From assembly GCA_010093515.1 (NCBI GenBank), contig MU001672.1:1353556-1417555 (forward strand): a DNA stretch of 64,000 bases, read 5' to 3'. The DNA comes from Lineolata rhizophorae (Eukaryota; Ascomycota; Dothideomycetes; Lineolatales; Lineolataceae). The position numbers and the translations under genes were made by a program. Below the pieces are notes generated by a model. That model made no database searches. It saw only the letters and a list, made by a program, of their open reading frames with translations, and was not told where the DNA came from. Below, piece after piece: positions 32,358 through 44,640 of this stretch (position 1 is the stretch's first letter; each line of letters starts with the position of its first letter).

Positions 32358-35300
32358 ATCGACAATGATGACCTGGGTCTCGGAGAGGGTCTCGTCGATG
32401 CTGGGGACCGCGGTGGGCGACCGGCGAAGACCGCCAAAGCCGCTTGACGGGGTGGTCTCAGTCGGAGACATACGCCGGGAGTACCCGCGGCTAGAAACGG
32501 AACCATGGCGGCTGTGCGAAGTCCCGTTGTCTTTCTTGATCTGAGAAGCCGCCGAGGACAAGGGCGAATGCGTCGGGGACACCTTATCAGGCGGAGCCGA
32601 CGACGCTCGAACCGGACCGGAAGACTGCCCATACGTGGTGGCGGGCAGTAGGAGCGGTGCGTCATCTTGGGCCTTGGGCTGCGAATCGCCCTCGTTCGAT
32701 GACTTCGGCGACGGCTCCGGGGAAATGCCGGACTGGTACTGCTGTTGCTTACCGTGCTGGCTGAAACGCTCGAGCTGCGAGAGATCGTCGGGAATGGCGG
32801 GCACTGCTGGGATGCCTTCACGCTCGTTAGGATCCGAGCCCATGTAGCGCGGAAGTCTCATGGCACGTGGGGTGGCGGGCAAACCGATGGGGGTTGACGA
32901 AGTAGCCGTACCGCTAGTCCACGTCGGCCCATGCCGCATTTCCGAATCCGCGCTGGCGGCGCGCTGGATCTTGTCCTCAGGGTACGCCGCCGACGCACTC
33001 CTGTCGCTGACGTTCGAAGATGAAGTGAACAAGCCGGCAATGCCCGAAATTGGGCTGCTGCCAAGATCGGTCGCCGAGCGGGCGCTCAACGACGGTCTGG
33101 AGGAAAGCTCCTCGGGATGAGGGATCACGGGTGCAGAAGGACGCCTTGCCAAAGACAGACGCCTCTGCTCGAGCTCACGCGCCGCCTGCTCCTTCCTCGA
33201 GAGAGCCCTGGCGCTAATCGGCTCCTCTTCGATGGCCTGACGAGAACGCGACGCATGCCTGCTACGGCCCTCGGGCGAACGCGGCCGCCGGCTAGACGAA
33301 CGATCGCGCGGCACCCTACGGTCCGGAGAAGGCTCCCGACGCGAGCGGCTGGCTTGGCGAGATGACACCACGCGCTGATGCTGCGATGTCGCGCTGGTCG
33401 GAACCTCATCGTCGTCGTCGCGGTAGAAGCGCGCCTCCGACGACATGGGCAATGGGCTCGAAGGCGACCGGAGCAACGACCCTTCGGTCCTCTTCTGGCT
33501 GCGGCCCCGCCGCTCACTCGGGCGGTACTCGGGGCTGGCGGGACGGCTCGCGGTGCGCGCGACGGCCGCCTGGCGGCTATTCGACCTGCCATGGGCGCCG
33601 CGACCACGATCGCGATCGGGTGACTCCCGACGACGAGCATTCCGAGAGTCGGAGCGGACCTTGGAGCTGCCGGTACGAGCGCGGCTGCGGCTGTGGTCGC
33701 GCTCCCGGGCGCTCCTAGGCTCCTGGGGAGACGCAACCTTGTAGTAGCGCTCATCATCGAAGGTGTCCGTATCGGCCGGAGTGACCGACACCGCCGAGGC
33801 ATTGCTCTTGTACAACGCGGCGTCCTCTGGAGACATTGGCACGGGAGACGACGGGCTACGCTTGGCGGGCTTGATGTACTTGACACCAGAACGGCCGCGG
33901 CCTTCGACCGACAACTCCCGGGCGGTATCCGCCCTGCTACGCGCGCGGTCGTCACGGCTCCTCTCGCGCCCGCGCCGGCGGGAACTTTCATCGCGGGACC
34001 GATGCTGACGCGTTTCGGGCTGCGGCTGCTGAGGAGCCGTCGGCGGCCGATACGCCGCCTCGTCCAAGCTATTGATGTAGCGGTCGATGGTGCGCACCTT
34101 TGCGCTTTTGAAGCTCGCGTCAGTCAGGGGCGGGCTGAGCTCGCCGATGGAGGCGAGCGTCGAGACGGAGGGCGCCGCGTTCACGGGCCGCTCCACCACC
34201 TTCTCGGCCATTTCGAGGTGTAAGTCGACTGGCTTGCGGTCGCGTGACCCATTGCGGGAGCGCGACTCTTGCTTCAGCGCCGTAAAGACGCCGTGCGCGG
34301 GCGAAGGCAGCCGACCCTTGCGCCCGCCGTCGTCCTCGTCAGTCGTCTCGGCTTCGCTATGCGAAACGCTGCGCGGACGCGAAAAAGGCGCCTGGCGCTC
34401 CCGGCTATACATCTCGACGGCCGTGCTGGGCTTCAACGTCTGCGCAGAGGTCGCCAGGGGCGTCATGTCAGGCTGGCTAACCTCGGACGCGGCGCGAGAA
34501 GGCAGGCGGCGCCGGCCGTAGGCGCTTGGAGTCAAAGTGCGCGCCGAGGAGGGATCACGAGCGCTGAGGGCGCTGCGGGCGCTGGGACGCATCCACGAGT
34601 TACCACCGCCTGGAGAAAGAGCACTTTCAGCAATCGGCGTGACTCCGATGCCAGCCATAGGCGTGGTACCACCAGTGGTAGGTTTGCTGCGGCTACGATG
34701 GCCTGAGGGTTTCTCGCCGAAGTCGGTGATGAGCTTGAGGGAGGCGTTCTTGGTCGTGATGCGATTTGGCGGGGAAAGCGGCGGAGACAGCTGCGACGCG
34801 AGGCTCTGCTGCCTGTGAGCGTCCGAGATGGCCATCTCGGCGCCCGGCGACCGCCACGGCTCCGACGTGTCGAGGCTAGTGCAGGCAAAGCAGCGGACCG
34901 CCAGCTCGGTCTGGCCTTGGCTGACGGCCACCTCGCCCCACTTCCGCACAAGGTAGGACTGACGTTGCCAGTCGTTGGGGTACAGAAGGCAGGTGAGAAT
35001 GACGGCCTCCATGTAGTACTGACGGGAGACGTAGACTTCAATAGCATCGTTCTCCTCACCAAGCCCAACGAGGATAGCAGCAGCAGGATGGATGTCGCCC
35101 TTCTCGAGCAGCCGCTGGACGAACGCCTCGCTGATCTTCTTCTGGGAGTCCCTTCCCATTGAGCTGAGGGCGAGGAGCATCCAATCACTAGAGGTCATCG
35201 ACTCCGAACCAACCAATGATGCGAGGAAGTCGGCGCCAGAATCACCAAGCCACTTAGACAACAATACGCCGCTAGCGGCGCCCATAGGCGCGCTTGCCAC

Positions 35301-37930
35301 TACAAGGGGGAATCGGAGTTAGCAAAAGACGAACCATTAAGAAACCAGTAAACAGGAGAGACGTACACTCATCACGAATGAGATCCTCGATTTCACCGTC
35401 CCACCCAAACACAACCCGGATCATTTGCTGCCGAAGCTCCGAAACGCTACGGTCTGCGGAATACTGCGGCGTTGTAAAAGGAATCTCCGACAAGCGGGCC
35501 TTGAGGTGTGGGAACAAGTCCATGGCGCCAACGTTCTTAGCCTCCTCCGGGCTCCTGAGAAGTTCTTGACGAAGGCCGGAGGCCCGCGGGCGGCCCGAGG
35601 CCATGGAGGACGAGGTCCGGATCGAAATACTCTCGCGGCCTGAGCGGATGGAAGAGGCATAAGAGAAGTCGGTAGCTGAGGTGTTGGATGCTCTGGAAGT
35701 GACCGGGTGCTGGTATTGCTGTTGCTTTTCGTACCGGTAGCCTCTCCGGGAGCGGGCCGAAGACCTCGAGCTGACCGAGCTCCGGCTAGACACCGGACTC
35801 AGGGGACCTAATCTATCGCGGCTCTCGTCTTCGACGGTGTCCATCTCCTGGGCGATCTTCTGCAGCGGCGACATAGTCTCACCTTCCTCCTCGCTGGGCT
35901 GGGACTCGAGGAACACAGGAAGGGAAGCACCTGGGTCGACTCCTTGCTCGCTTGCTTGGGGCTTTTTCTCCTCGATTGAGTTGGGTGGCGAAGGAGGTGC
36001 GTTGGCAGGTACATGTTGGACACTCTTCACCATGATAGGGTCACCATTATTGGGGTTGAGGTCATACTGCTGGACGGTGTTGTTTGGGCCAAGGGTGAAG
36101 AGAGTGGCGAAGGGACCATAGTTGGCAATGGCAGTCACACCATCGACGGTCGGCACCGGCAGGTAAGTGATGCGCTTTGTCCTGACATCCCAAACAATGG
36201 TTTGTCTAGAAGTGAACGATTGTCAGCAAGTCAGATTCTCTAAGCGCCGAACCCCTATGTTGGGTGACAGGGGCCCGTTCGGCGCAAACATCAGTCACTA
36301 AATGCATCATAATCACCAGACTCACCCTTCGGAATACTGGACAATTCTGCCCGATTTGGACCAAGCCATCCAGCAGGGGCCGGGCTCCCTGAAGTCACTG
36401 CGATTGAGTACGCGAATGATGCAGGGTGAGTCGCCGTGTGGCGCTTTCGGTATGCTCCACACGCGCAGATCACCGTCCATGGTCTGCACAGCCAACATCT
36501 CGGATTTCTGCTTCGCCGACGAACCGTGCCACGACAAAACATTGATTGGCGACGGAGGCCGCGCCGTGGTGAGCGTGTGCAGAATGGTGAAAGACGGCTG
36601 GAGTGACGCAATCAGAATTGAGCCATTCATGTAACTGCCAAGAATCACGAAAGTCAGCCAATTGAGCCCCAAGAACAGAAGTTTTCGATCAATTTTCGTT
36701 TTCTTTTCTTTTCTTTTCTTTTTCTTCTCTTTTCAGTTTTGCAGCACTCGGGTTTCTTCGTCAGCCTGGACCAGGCTTTTACTGGAACTTACCCAATGGC
36801 AAATGTCCGGCAGTCGGCGCCCGGAGCAAGGGCCGTAATCGGGTCGAAGATGGTTCGCGCACTGATGTGCTCACTCGTCGAGGGCTCGAACAGAATGACG
36901 TTTCCCTGTGCGTTACCTGCGAACGCGCGCACGCGCAGTTGTCAGTACCACCGCTTCCACACTTTCTGACGGCGGGGCATCCCGACGGAGCAGATTCGTG
37001 CAACGCTGCCAACCACGGCATGCTCCCCTCACACAAAGGTACGACCCCCCCTCCCCTCGTTTCCCGGCAGCTCGCACAGCAGTTCCAAGATCCCCAAAAA
37101 TTGCGCATGCCGCCGGCGCAAGAAATGGTCGTTCATGCAGGACAGGTTGCAGAAGCGCCCGACACACGCGCAATTGAAGCTTGCGCGGAGCTGTCGGCGG
37201 CTGTGTACCTGCTGCTTCCGGCATGTGCTCTGCTAGGCGGTGTGCGCGTGCTACCGAGCATGCTCGACGGGAGCGCCGCAAAGGGAGACACAGAGGAGGG
37301 GGCAGGGAAAGTGACCCCCAGTCTCGGGACTTGGGAGAAAGGGAAGAAGGAGGGCGGTTGGAAACACTCACCGAAGGCGACGTTCCCGTTCTTCATCCAG
37401 GCTGCCACGCTGATCTGCTCGTAGCTCGCGAAGCGCGCAATCTCCTCGGCCGTCAAGAGGTCCCAGACAATGGTCGTCTGGCCCGCATCGCAGGACGCGA
37501 TCTGGCGGCCGACGCCGCGCTCGCTGACGTTGTCGGCCGCGATCCAGGTCACGTCCTCGCGGTGGCGCTCGAACTTGCGGTCGATGGCGAGGGTGTCGTG
37601 GTGCAGCGCTAGGATGACATTGCGGTGGGCGTAGAGGAAGAAGGAGGCGGTGGCGGCGCAGGGCTCGAAGGGGTCCCAGGCGTTGCTGGGCGTGATGCTG
37701 GGCTGGGGCGGCCCGATGGAGGCGTCGGACTTGGAGCGGCGGGAGCTTCGCGACGGGGGCCCGCCGGACGACATGGCGGCGTCTGGCGGTCGGAAGAGAT
37801 GGTTGGGAGAGTCAGCCGGCGCGTAGCGGCGAGAGGCAACGGACCGCGAGTCGAAGGAGGTGCAGGACGAGGCCGAAGACATGGGCGCGGCCGGGGCCCG
37901 GAAGGCCAGAGGCCTCAGGGCGCCAGACAT
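31473..37930 (-). CDS. Large WD40-repeat scaffold with Gemin5-like helical region and polyQ tail
   Basis: Five exons join in one frame: 37930-37372, 36916-36793, 36634-36326, 36205-35367 and 35299-31473, giving 1885 residues. Donors are GTGAGT, GTAAGT, GTGAGT and GTACGT; the first intron is long (455 nt). After a Ser-rich leader (about 1-80), a WD40-type beta-propeller spans about 85-400: HREDVTWIAADNVSERGVGR, SCDAGQTTIVWDLLTAEEI, NAQGNVILFEPSTSEHIS, MDGDLRVWSIPK, GQTIVWDVRTKRITYLPVP. A disordered linker leads to DLFPHLKARLSEIPFTTPQY and a helical, TPR-like region (about 630-755, with SQKKISEAFVQRLLEKGDIH, YYMEAVILTCLLYPNDWQRQ and GQTELAVRCFACTSL) resembling the Gemin5-type TPR module. The remaining ~1100 residues are disordered and RS-rich, with a polyQ run and polyproline runs. 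It probably acts as a cytoplasmic scaffold; no enzymatic motif is seen. The family link to Gemin5 is inference. Confidence 0.88.
32313..32354 (-). repeat. CAG/CTG trinucleotide run encoding polyglutamine
   Basis: Fourteen uninterrupted CTG units on the plus strand read as CAG (Gln) in the WD40 scaffold, near residue 1600, between VDE and GKHGHQ. The run is uninterrupted at codon level, so its length is likely to vary between isolates. Confidence 0.9.
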
Positions 37931-37968
37931 TGTTGCGGGAGAACAGCTTCGGCCGCGAGGAGGCCGTC

Positions 37969-38162
37969 CTGTCTCTGGCCGAGACCGTCACGATGCAACA
38001 GCTTGTGTTGGGTGGGGGGTGGTGGTGGTGGTGGTGGTGGGCAGCCGGCACGCAGAGCAGAAGGACAAGACGAAAGGCGTGACCGGGAGGGCGGTGGCGG
38101 GTATGTATAATTGCCGCGAAGGGGACGGAGAAGGAAAGAAGAACTGCGGAAATCGAACTTAC
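37969..38162 (-). promoter_or_regulatory. Possible 5'-UTR intron of the WD40 scaffold gene
   Basis: Reading the minus strand, a strong GTAAGT donor lies at 38162-38157 and a GACAG acceptor at 37973-37969, 38 nt before the start ATG at 37930. The 194-nt interval contains the GGT-rich run. Leader introns are common in long fungal genes, but no transcript evidence is available here. Confidence 0.4.
38017..38040. repeat. GGT trinucleotide run
   Basis: About eight GGT units upstream of the WD40 scaffold start, inside the possible leader intron. Simple repeat. Confidence 0.8.
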
Positions 38163-38954
38163 CCGTCTCCCTAACTCTCCCCTGACGCTGACGCTGTGTC
38201 GTGCGGGCGCTTGTTTTGTTGCTTTAAGCGCCGTGGAGGTGCGCGGGCTGGACGTAGCCACCTGCGCAGCAACCAACTCGGCGGAGGGCGGCGGCGGCGG
38301 CGGGTGGATCGGTCGTGCCCCTCCTTCACTCGCTTCGGTGGGCAATCGGCCGGAGTGCAACAGCGGTCCCACGGCGCAGGCGCATGCAGCCGCTGTTGGA
38401 GAAGGCGCGTGCGGATGCGGCAGAGCAAAAGGGACAAGACCGGCCGGCGAGGGAGTACAAAAGGGCAAAGGCAGCCTTTGGGGGCGGCAGGGAAGGGGGA
38501 GAAGAAAAAGAGAGGGAGGCGGCGCTTGGGGGACGGGCCGGCTGTGTGCGTTGCAGCGGAGGAGAAACGGGCAGGGCCGGGCCACAAGCAGAGCAAAGCA
38601 AGACAAGCAAGCGGCTTTGCTTTAGCAGCCCAAGCACGGCGGGAAAAGCGAGCGGGCAGCAGACAGAGTTGTGCGCGCAACGGGCGCGGCCTCGCCCGAA
38701 AGCAGAAGTGCAGCTCTCTTCTCCCCAACCGACGCCAACTGAGGCCCCGGCGCTTAAAGAGCGAATGGCTGCCCGGACCCCCCAGCTGCGCTGCACCAGA
38801 CCCCCTGCCCCCGTCCCCGGGGTGCCCGCAACGCCCTCCCCCCTCCCCCAGCCCGGCACAGGCCTTGGACCGACCTCGAGGGTCCCCGCTACCTACCTAC
38901 ATACATACTCCGTACATACTCACAGGCTCCGTACCAACAGGGCTACTGCCTCCC

Positions 38955-38968
38955 TACATACGTATGTA
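38955..38968. repeat. Palindrome TACATACGTATGTA
   Basis: Perfect 14-bp palindrome, flanked on the right by TGTACAGTACACATACATAG and preceded by ACATACATACTCCGTACATA at about 38899-38918. Confidence 0.8.
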
Positions 38969-41900
38969 TGTACAGTACACATACATAGCACACAGGCATT
39001 TTCGCGCGCTCCACTGGCGTTTCTGCCCGGCCGTCCGCGCGCGCGCCCGCTCGCTCGCTCGCTCATCAGATAGGCCGCCCTCCCTCCCTCCACGGACCGG
39101 CCAATTTACCGGCTGCGGGGCCTCGCGTCGCCCTTTTTTTTTTTTTTGACTGGCGACAAGGCGTGTGGGCGAGAGGCGCAGGAACCACCCCGGGGGATTC
39201 CATCGCGAATGGGAGGGCGCAGAGGGGAGGGACTCGACGGGGGGGGTGGGGCTTGGGCGGTGGGAGCAGCGAGGGGCCGCGCGGGCCGGGATTCGCTGGG
39301 GGCGGCTTGGCTGGCGGGTAGGAAGGGAGCTCGGTCATTGGTAGGCCAGGTCGGGGCCGTGGGGCTTGGCCGTTTGGGCGGCGGCGGCGCTCGAGGCGAT
39401 GAATGGGAAGGAAGGCGTGGGATGGCGCAGTTTTGCCCTCTTCTTTTTTTTTATTTTCCACTTGTTCCTCTTTTCTTGATCCCCTCCCTCCTTCTTCGCT
39501 TCCTATCGTGACAATGGGATGATCCGGGGGGGATGTCCCGTGGCTGGGGGGTAGGGAATTAAAGAAGGGAGGGAGGGGTGGATAGTGCGAGTGCGAGTGA
39601 GTGAAGAACGCCTAAGCGAGTGACCAGACGCTGGGCACATGCGCGGCCAGCACCAGCCAGCACCAGCAGCCACGCAGCGAAAGGCCCGGCGCCGGGCGCA
39701 GTCTCGAGAAAGAGAGGGAGAGGGAGAGAAAGGCTCGAGGCGCGTGCGCCTCGTCTGCCCTCGCCTCCCCGTTTGGCCCGGGGTGCTGGCCGCCGCGATT
39801 GGCCGGGCGCGTGTGCGCGAGCCGGCGCTGGCTGCATCGCCTGCATCCAATCGATCGCCGTCGAGCCGTTCCGAGCAGCGTGGCGGGGGCTGGCGGGCGC
39901 TCGACGCCTGCGCAAGGCACCGCCCGGGGTGCCTGCCCCCTGCAACCCTGCCCCGGCCCGCACGCGCGCCCAACGCTCTCTCTCTCGATGGCGAGAGGGC
40001 GCATGGCTCTTGCTTGGTGCTGGGTATACGGAGGCCTCGTAGGTTGTAGCCTTCCTCTTGACGATAGGCCCCCCCGCCTGGCTCGACGCCAATGATACCG
40101 ACGGCTTCGCCCATCAACCACGCGGCCATCGTTCCAAATATACCTCGCTCGCTCTCTCCCTTTGCGCCGCGCCTTGGTGGTTTCCCGCGAATTGCGGCAC
40201 CTGCGCGCCTTCGTCCAATGCCACTCGCCATCTTCCTTCCCGCCTGCCCGGCTCACGCACGCCCGTTTCTGCGAAGAGCGACTAGAAACGAAAAGGAAAA
40301 ACTCTAAACGGGCCGGCAATTTGAGGCGCGCCAGGGAAAAAAGAAGGGCCCCGGCAAAGCCTCATCGTTTCCCATACAAGCCCCAAACCGCTTTGGCGGC
40401 CAATGTGCTCGCCGCGAAGTGCCGGTACAACAAGGGGGCCCGAACCTAAAGCTCTCCTAGCAAGTTAGCACGGCCGGTCTTCCATTCACCGAGCTCATCA
40501 CCTTCTCTTCCCTTCGCTTGCCGCCCGCGAGACCGGCGTCTCGAGCTTGCTAGTCCGGCACGCAAGGCGAGAAGCTCACTCGCAAACGGCGAGAGAGGCA
40601 TGTAGAGAAGGAAGGTCGATCCACCAAGCCCTTGACGAAACCGGCGCGCCACTTTCCCCCCCTCCCCCCTTCGTCTCCGCCGATCGGCACTCCGCCCCAA
40701 GAAAGCTACATGCTACCTACGTACCTACCTCCTCCCCCCCCTGTCCGGGACCCGAGCTCGTCCACCCAATCCGCGGCCGACATCTCGCGATCCGGGCCTC
40801 GAGACTAAATAAAGACCCTGCGAGCCACGGCCGACGGGCGGGTGCGCTCTGGTCGAACCAAAGGGCGAAGAATAAAAATAAAATAAACAAAAATAAAAAC
40901 AAACAGGGCCGGGGAAAATTGGGACTCGAGCTAGTCCTTCTTTCGGCCCTCTCCGTCTCCCCTTCTTCCCGCTCCGAGCGATGCCCCGAGGCCCAATTGC
41001 AGTCCCTTCAGGCCCCCCGACGAGGAGGGGGGGGAAAAAAAGGGTCCGTGGAATCATGAGGGGCCCGGGAGGGTCCGAACGGCGCTTGAAGCGCTGCCAG
41101 CGGTCCCTGAATTGTTTGATCTTTTCATCCTATCTCATCGATCACCCGAGGACCAGGTGTCCCGTGACCCGTCCGGGCCGCGCTCTCCACGCCTATGGCC
41201 TCTCGCCGCCGCCCATACGCAGCATACATAATGCCGTAGCTGCCCAGTGAGATGGCCCGTAGGTACCGAGCTCTCTCCTACCGCCGCCGAGACTACCTAC
41301 CTAGTCTCGCTCTGCGGCCCCCGCCCCCCGTCGCGTTTTCGACTGCTCGAGTCGCGCGAGCCTGGTCTTGGTTCTCTTTTCCGGTTTGTCCCCTCCGGTC
41401 CGCTAGGATCGCGAGCCTTGGCGGACCGGAGCGGGGGCTCGCTCGGCGCCCTGACTCGATCGATCGAGCCAGCCGGCCGCCGCGAGCCCCCGACTTGTCG
41501 TCATCGTCGTCTGAGCGGACCGTCCGAGGCCACCGGCCGGCCTTCGACCTGGTCCGCCCGGCGCCTCCGGGCAGCGAACGAGCGCGCGCGAGCGCGAGCG
41601 AGCGCGAGAACCCGCTGCTGCGTAGGTACGTAGCCAAACCAAGCTGCGCGCGCCGCGCCAGAAAAGGCCTCGAACAGGCCCGCCGAGACAAAGATCCAGG
41701 AGCCGCAGGCGGCCGCGGGCGATGTCGAGCCCGCGGCGCGCGCACACCCGACGCGTCGGGGCAGAAAGCCACGCGCGAGCGCCGTCTTCCCTTCCCCTCC
41801 CTCATCCCGAGCCCGTTTGTTCCTCGCCCGTCCGGGCCCGTCGCAGCGCCGCCGCCGCGCTCTGCAGCAACCCGTGGGCCGTCCATGTATGGGCCGTTTG

Positions 41901-42194
41901 GCGTAGCCGGCCGGGGGTGAGCGAGGGCCGGGCTGGGCTGGGTTGGCCGCCAACCCCGCTCGCGGCCAGCGCGCGGGAGCGAATTGGGCGTGGGTTGAGG
42001 TGTGTGCGAAGGGAGCGCAGGGAGAAGGGGGGGTTAAAAAGGAAATAAAAAAGGGAAAAAAGACGATTGGTTGTAAGATGGGGGAGGGGGGATTTGAATG
42101 GGGTACATACTACATATTGCATGTAGGCAAGCGTGCGTGTAGGTATGTGTATGTAGGCATGTAGGAGGGCGCAAAGCACATAAAACCCGGTCGG

Positions 42195-42760
42195 CAGCAG
42201 GGCCGCCTCCCACTCACACACCTCCAAGCTCCAGCCCAGCCCCGCCCAGCCCAGCCCAGACGAAACCAGCACACTCACACACACACTCACACACGCGCGC
42301 AAAACCACAGTCGCACAACAGCCTCCCCCCGCCCACAACGCACACAACACCACAATATCCCTCTCCCTCTCCCCCCCCCTCCCCGCCCCGATCGTACCTT
42401 ACAGTCGAGTGCCCCCCCCCGCCAGCCTATCGAAGCTGGCGCCGGCTTCCTGCACGCCGGGGGGCACGGCATGCCGAGCGCGCGGAAGGCCCGCGCGCGC
42501 AGGATGCCGTCGGGGCCGGCACTGCCGCGGCGGCTGGAGAGGCGTGAACCGAAGAAAATTTCTGGGGGGGCGGGCGGGTCGGAGGTTGGGAGAGGGCGAG
42601 GAGGTTTTGTAGGCGGAGGTGGTGCTGGTGCTGGTGCTCCGTATGCATCGTTGCGGAGTGCGTTTGCACGGCTGCGTTCGATGTGCGTGCGTGGCTGGGT
42701 GGGTATGATGGCGAGTTCTAGGTGGCATTGGCCGGGGGGGATTTTGGCAGAACTCTTAAA
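42195..42760. other. C-rich to G-rich strand switch near 42.45 kb
   Basis: The plus strand is C-rich with CA runs (CACACTCACACACACACTCA near 42270-42300) from 42195 to about 42440, then G-rich (TTTCTGGGGGGGCGGGCGGG near 42570) to about 42760. Such skew switches often mark transcription start zones, but no gene is visible on either side. Confidence 0.5.
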
Positions 42761-43929
42761 AGGCTATGCGCAGCGCCCCGGGCGTATTTTGCGCCCCCAA
42801 ATATCTCGTCGTCTACTTTTTTTTTATCTCTCTACTGTGTTTTAAGGTTCGCGGGCACAGGAGAGGCAAGGTACGGGGCCCAAGGGGGTTCTCGAACAGA
42901 TTGCCCGGGCACCCTACCCCTAGCAGCCCGGTCTAGCAGCGACCAGCTGCCCCCGGTGGGAAAGCGAGGGCAGGGCAAGGGTGCAGTGCAAAAGCGTGTG
43001 CGCTCATGCAGGTGAATTGATGATGTGTTTCGCCCCGGGCCTTGCAAGTTTCTCGCAAGCCACGGGCACGCACCGCACATGAATTCCAACCCCGAAAGCA
43101 GCTAGGTCTAATCTATCCGTCCCGCTTCCTTTTTATCAATCGACCGCGCCCGTCGACAACGTGGACGCCCGGGGCGCGCCATTGAACGGCTTCTCTTTCC
43201 CCGTTCCGCCCGCCGCCTTCCCTGGCCCCCTCCCCCCGTTTAAGGTTCGCCGGCAGGTTGACGGGCAGGGCAGGGAGGCGGTCGTGGCTTTTTTTCGTTC
43301 CGCCCGCCGACCGACGGCATCACTCACCTACTACATACGTGCATATGCACATTGCCGGTTGCGCGCTAAGTGGCTTCGGTTGACGGCGTTGTTTGCGCTC
43401 CCGACGGCATGTACATACATAGCGAGCAAGCCAGCTTCTAGGTAGGTCATCTCGTTTCCGCTTGCCAACCGGGCCGGAAGCTACGTAGCTACGCCCTGTG
43501 GCGCATATCGATATTCCTTTTTCGTCCTTTTCAATGCGATGGAAACGAAACGGATCTGTGCGGGGATGTCCATCTCCCGTCGCCCTTTTTTTTTTTTCTC
43601 TTCCCCGCTCGTTTTCGTCCTCGCCCCGACCGAGAGCCCGATAAAAGCCTTATAACTCAATTTCGTGATTTCACACCGCACTTGGGCAATGGGGCCCGGG
43701 CTGTCCCATGCATGTACGGCGTGTGTGTACTGTACATGCAGTGGGCCGTCTTTCTTTAGCACGCCGCAGCGACCCGACGGCGCGGTACGCCGCCATTCGA
43801 TGGCCGGAGACCCCGACCTTTTCTTTCCCCACTCCCCTGCACTCCACCGCCCGGCCTCCAAGCCAAGCCCAGCTCCGCGACGCCGAGCTCAGGTCTGGCT
43901 GACAGCTACGGCACCTACAAGCTACTAAG

Positions 43930-44640
43930 CACATCCCTAGCTGCCCCCCCCATCCCGAATCCACACCCTACAAGCCCGCCTTCCGCTCGCGGAAGCCAGC
44001 TTGCCAGCCGGTCCCTCACCACCTCAGTCCGGCTGCCGCACTCCGCACCGAGCCCAGAGCCCAGCCCGCCCTTGTGCCACTCTCTACATGCCCCGCCGCA
44101 CCCGCGGCCCCGTTTCCGTCGCCGCGCCAGGCCGCCCCGCAGGCAAGCCAGCGAGCTCCCAAACGCACCGCCCCAAGCTCCTCACCACCGCGCAAGCCGA
44201 GCCCAGAACCCCAGCCCGGCCCTCCCTCCCTCGCTCCCTACCTACCTACCTACCCGTCAAGCCTCCTCCGCATCCGCCCGCCCCTCCCCGTGGCCGAGCC
44301 CGCCTGCCGCGCCGCCTCGCGCAGCGCTTCTCGCGCCGCTCTGTCCGCTCGGGGCCGCGGACGGGCGCGCGCGCGCAGGAGGGGAGGATGGGAGGAATGG
44401 GCGGGTGCGTGGCTGGGCGCGGACGGGCATGGCTGGCTGTGTGACGGTGGTTGTGGTCGGGGGGGTTGGTTTGGGGGTGCGGCTTGGATGGGGGGGTTGG
44501 GGGGTGGGGAGTGTTTTGCTGTGTGTATGTTTCTTTTGTTTTGGGTTAGTGGTGGGTGCGAGTCTGTTGCGGGATGATAGAGGTATGGGTGAAGGGGTCT
44601 TGTCGGTTTAGATTTGCTGGGTTGGGCTACGTTCTCTGTT
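43930..44640. other. C-rich to G-rich strand switch near 44.36 kb
   Basis: C-rich plus strand (43930-44340, with CTACCTACCTACCTACC near 44239-44255) is followed by G-rich sequence (44380-44620, including TCGGGGGGGTTGGTTTGGGG). G-runs spaced for quadruplex folding occur in the second half. Confidence 0.5.

Noticed and set aside
35300-36156. Reading the WD40 scaffold as two or more separate genes
   Set aside because: The apparent starts at 35300 and 36156 are GTG codons, and strong donor/acceptor pairs connect all five exons in one frame.
38196-39149. A 317-codon plus-strand frame and many other long frames between 38 and 57 kb
   Set aside because: They overlap frames in other phases and on the other strand, are rich in Arg/Pro/Gly/Ala, and lack family resemblance. 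This is what very high GC produces by avoiding stop codons.
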